From Clostridiales bacterium (GTDB lineage Bacteria; Bacillota; Desulfitobacteriia; Desulfitobacteriales; Desulfitobacteriaceae): a DNA stretch of 24,778 nt. A program made the position numbers and the translations under genes. Shown here in pieces: positions 24,719 through 24,778 of the stretch. Each line of letters opens with the position of its first letter. The stretch's first letter is position 1. The notes beneath the pieces were generated by a model, which searched no databases, had not been told where the DNA came from, and was given only the letters and a program-made list of their open reading frames with translations. The stretch lies in the NCBI GenBank assembly GCA_027357125.1, contig DAHVVW010000001.1, forward strand, positions 1 through 24,778, read 5' to 3'.

Positions 24719-24778
24719 TTACTCCTCGAGTTCAAGCACTGCCATAAACGCATCTTGCGGAATCTCGACATTCCCGAC
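24719..24778 (-). CDS. lepA: Elongation factor 4 (LepA), C-terminal fragment (window edge)
   Basis: The last 19 codons and the TAA stop are in the window: VGNVEIPQDAFMAVLELEE, the conserved LepA C-terminus. LepA is a ribosome-associated translational GTPase. The usual lepA-hemW-hrcA order supports the call. The rest lies outside the window. Confidence 0.88.
   Translation of the reverse strand, partial: VGNVEIPQDAFMAVLELEE

Overview
The window is a stretch of core chromosome from a spore-forming, low-to-mid G+C member of the Firmicutes. The gene order (lepA-hemW-hrcA-grpE-dnaK-dnaJ-prmA-rsmE-mtaB, rpsU-yqeY-yqfC-yqfD-phoH-pgpH-ybeY-dgkA-cdd-era, recO-glyQ-glyS) is the conserved Firmicutes arrangement. 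The sporulation proteins YqfC and YqfD, a Spo0E-like protein, a glycine T-box, a CIRCE element and the many TTG/GTG starts fit a clostridial organism, plausibly of the Peptococcaceae/Desulfotomaculum type; the exact taxon is an inference. Every gene except one small XRE regulator lies on the minus strand, so the biological order runs from high to low coordinates.

Reading along the minus strand: the 3' end of lepA and hemW (24778-23487) are followed by a CIRCE-controlled heat-shock operon, hrcA-grpE-dnaK-dnaJ-prmA-rsmE, that probably continues into mtaB (23475-15375). A HIT-family hydrolase follows, then rpsU-yqeY with its own strong promoter and a clear Rho-independent terminator (15274-14018). 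The next cluster is tightly packed: yqfC-yqfD-phoH-pgpH-ybeY-dgkA-cdd, then era and deoC (13949-6107). It combines sporulation, RNA/ribosome maturation, c-di-AMP turnover, undecaprenol recycling and pyrimidine salvage. recO and a DUF4342-like gene (5881-4627) end at a bidirectional hairpin that also closes the only plus-strand gene, an XRE regulator. That regulator is divergent from a small spo0E-like gene. The glyQ-glyS operon follows, with a near-consensus promoter and a T-box attenuator (3704-391). The last feature is a structured 325-bp gap and the first 21 codons of coaX.

The accessory signal is mostly non-coding. Three dispersed elements made of heptamer repeats (variants of CTCCTGA / TCAGGAG) sit immediately after the stop codons of glyS, deoC and rsmE, each with a short inverted arm. 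A fourth array, with different heptamers (TCGATAT then TCGTGGT, in unbroken 7-bp register), lies in the transcribed leader between the T-box terminator and glyQ. Other unexplained structure includes nested palindromes between glyS and coaX, a 55-nt near-perfect hairpin after yqeY, a palindrome over the -35 of the rpsU promoter, and a GAAC-N4-GTTC palindrome between two tandem promoters upstream of glyQ.

I see no CRISPR array, tRNA, rRNA, transposase, phage gene or defence cassette. No set of genes here looks like an undescribed multi-gene system. The most novel material is the heptamer element family and the small XRE/Spo0E-like module.
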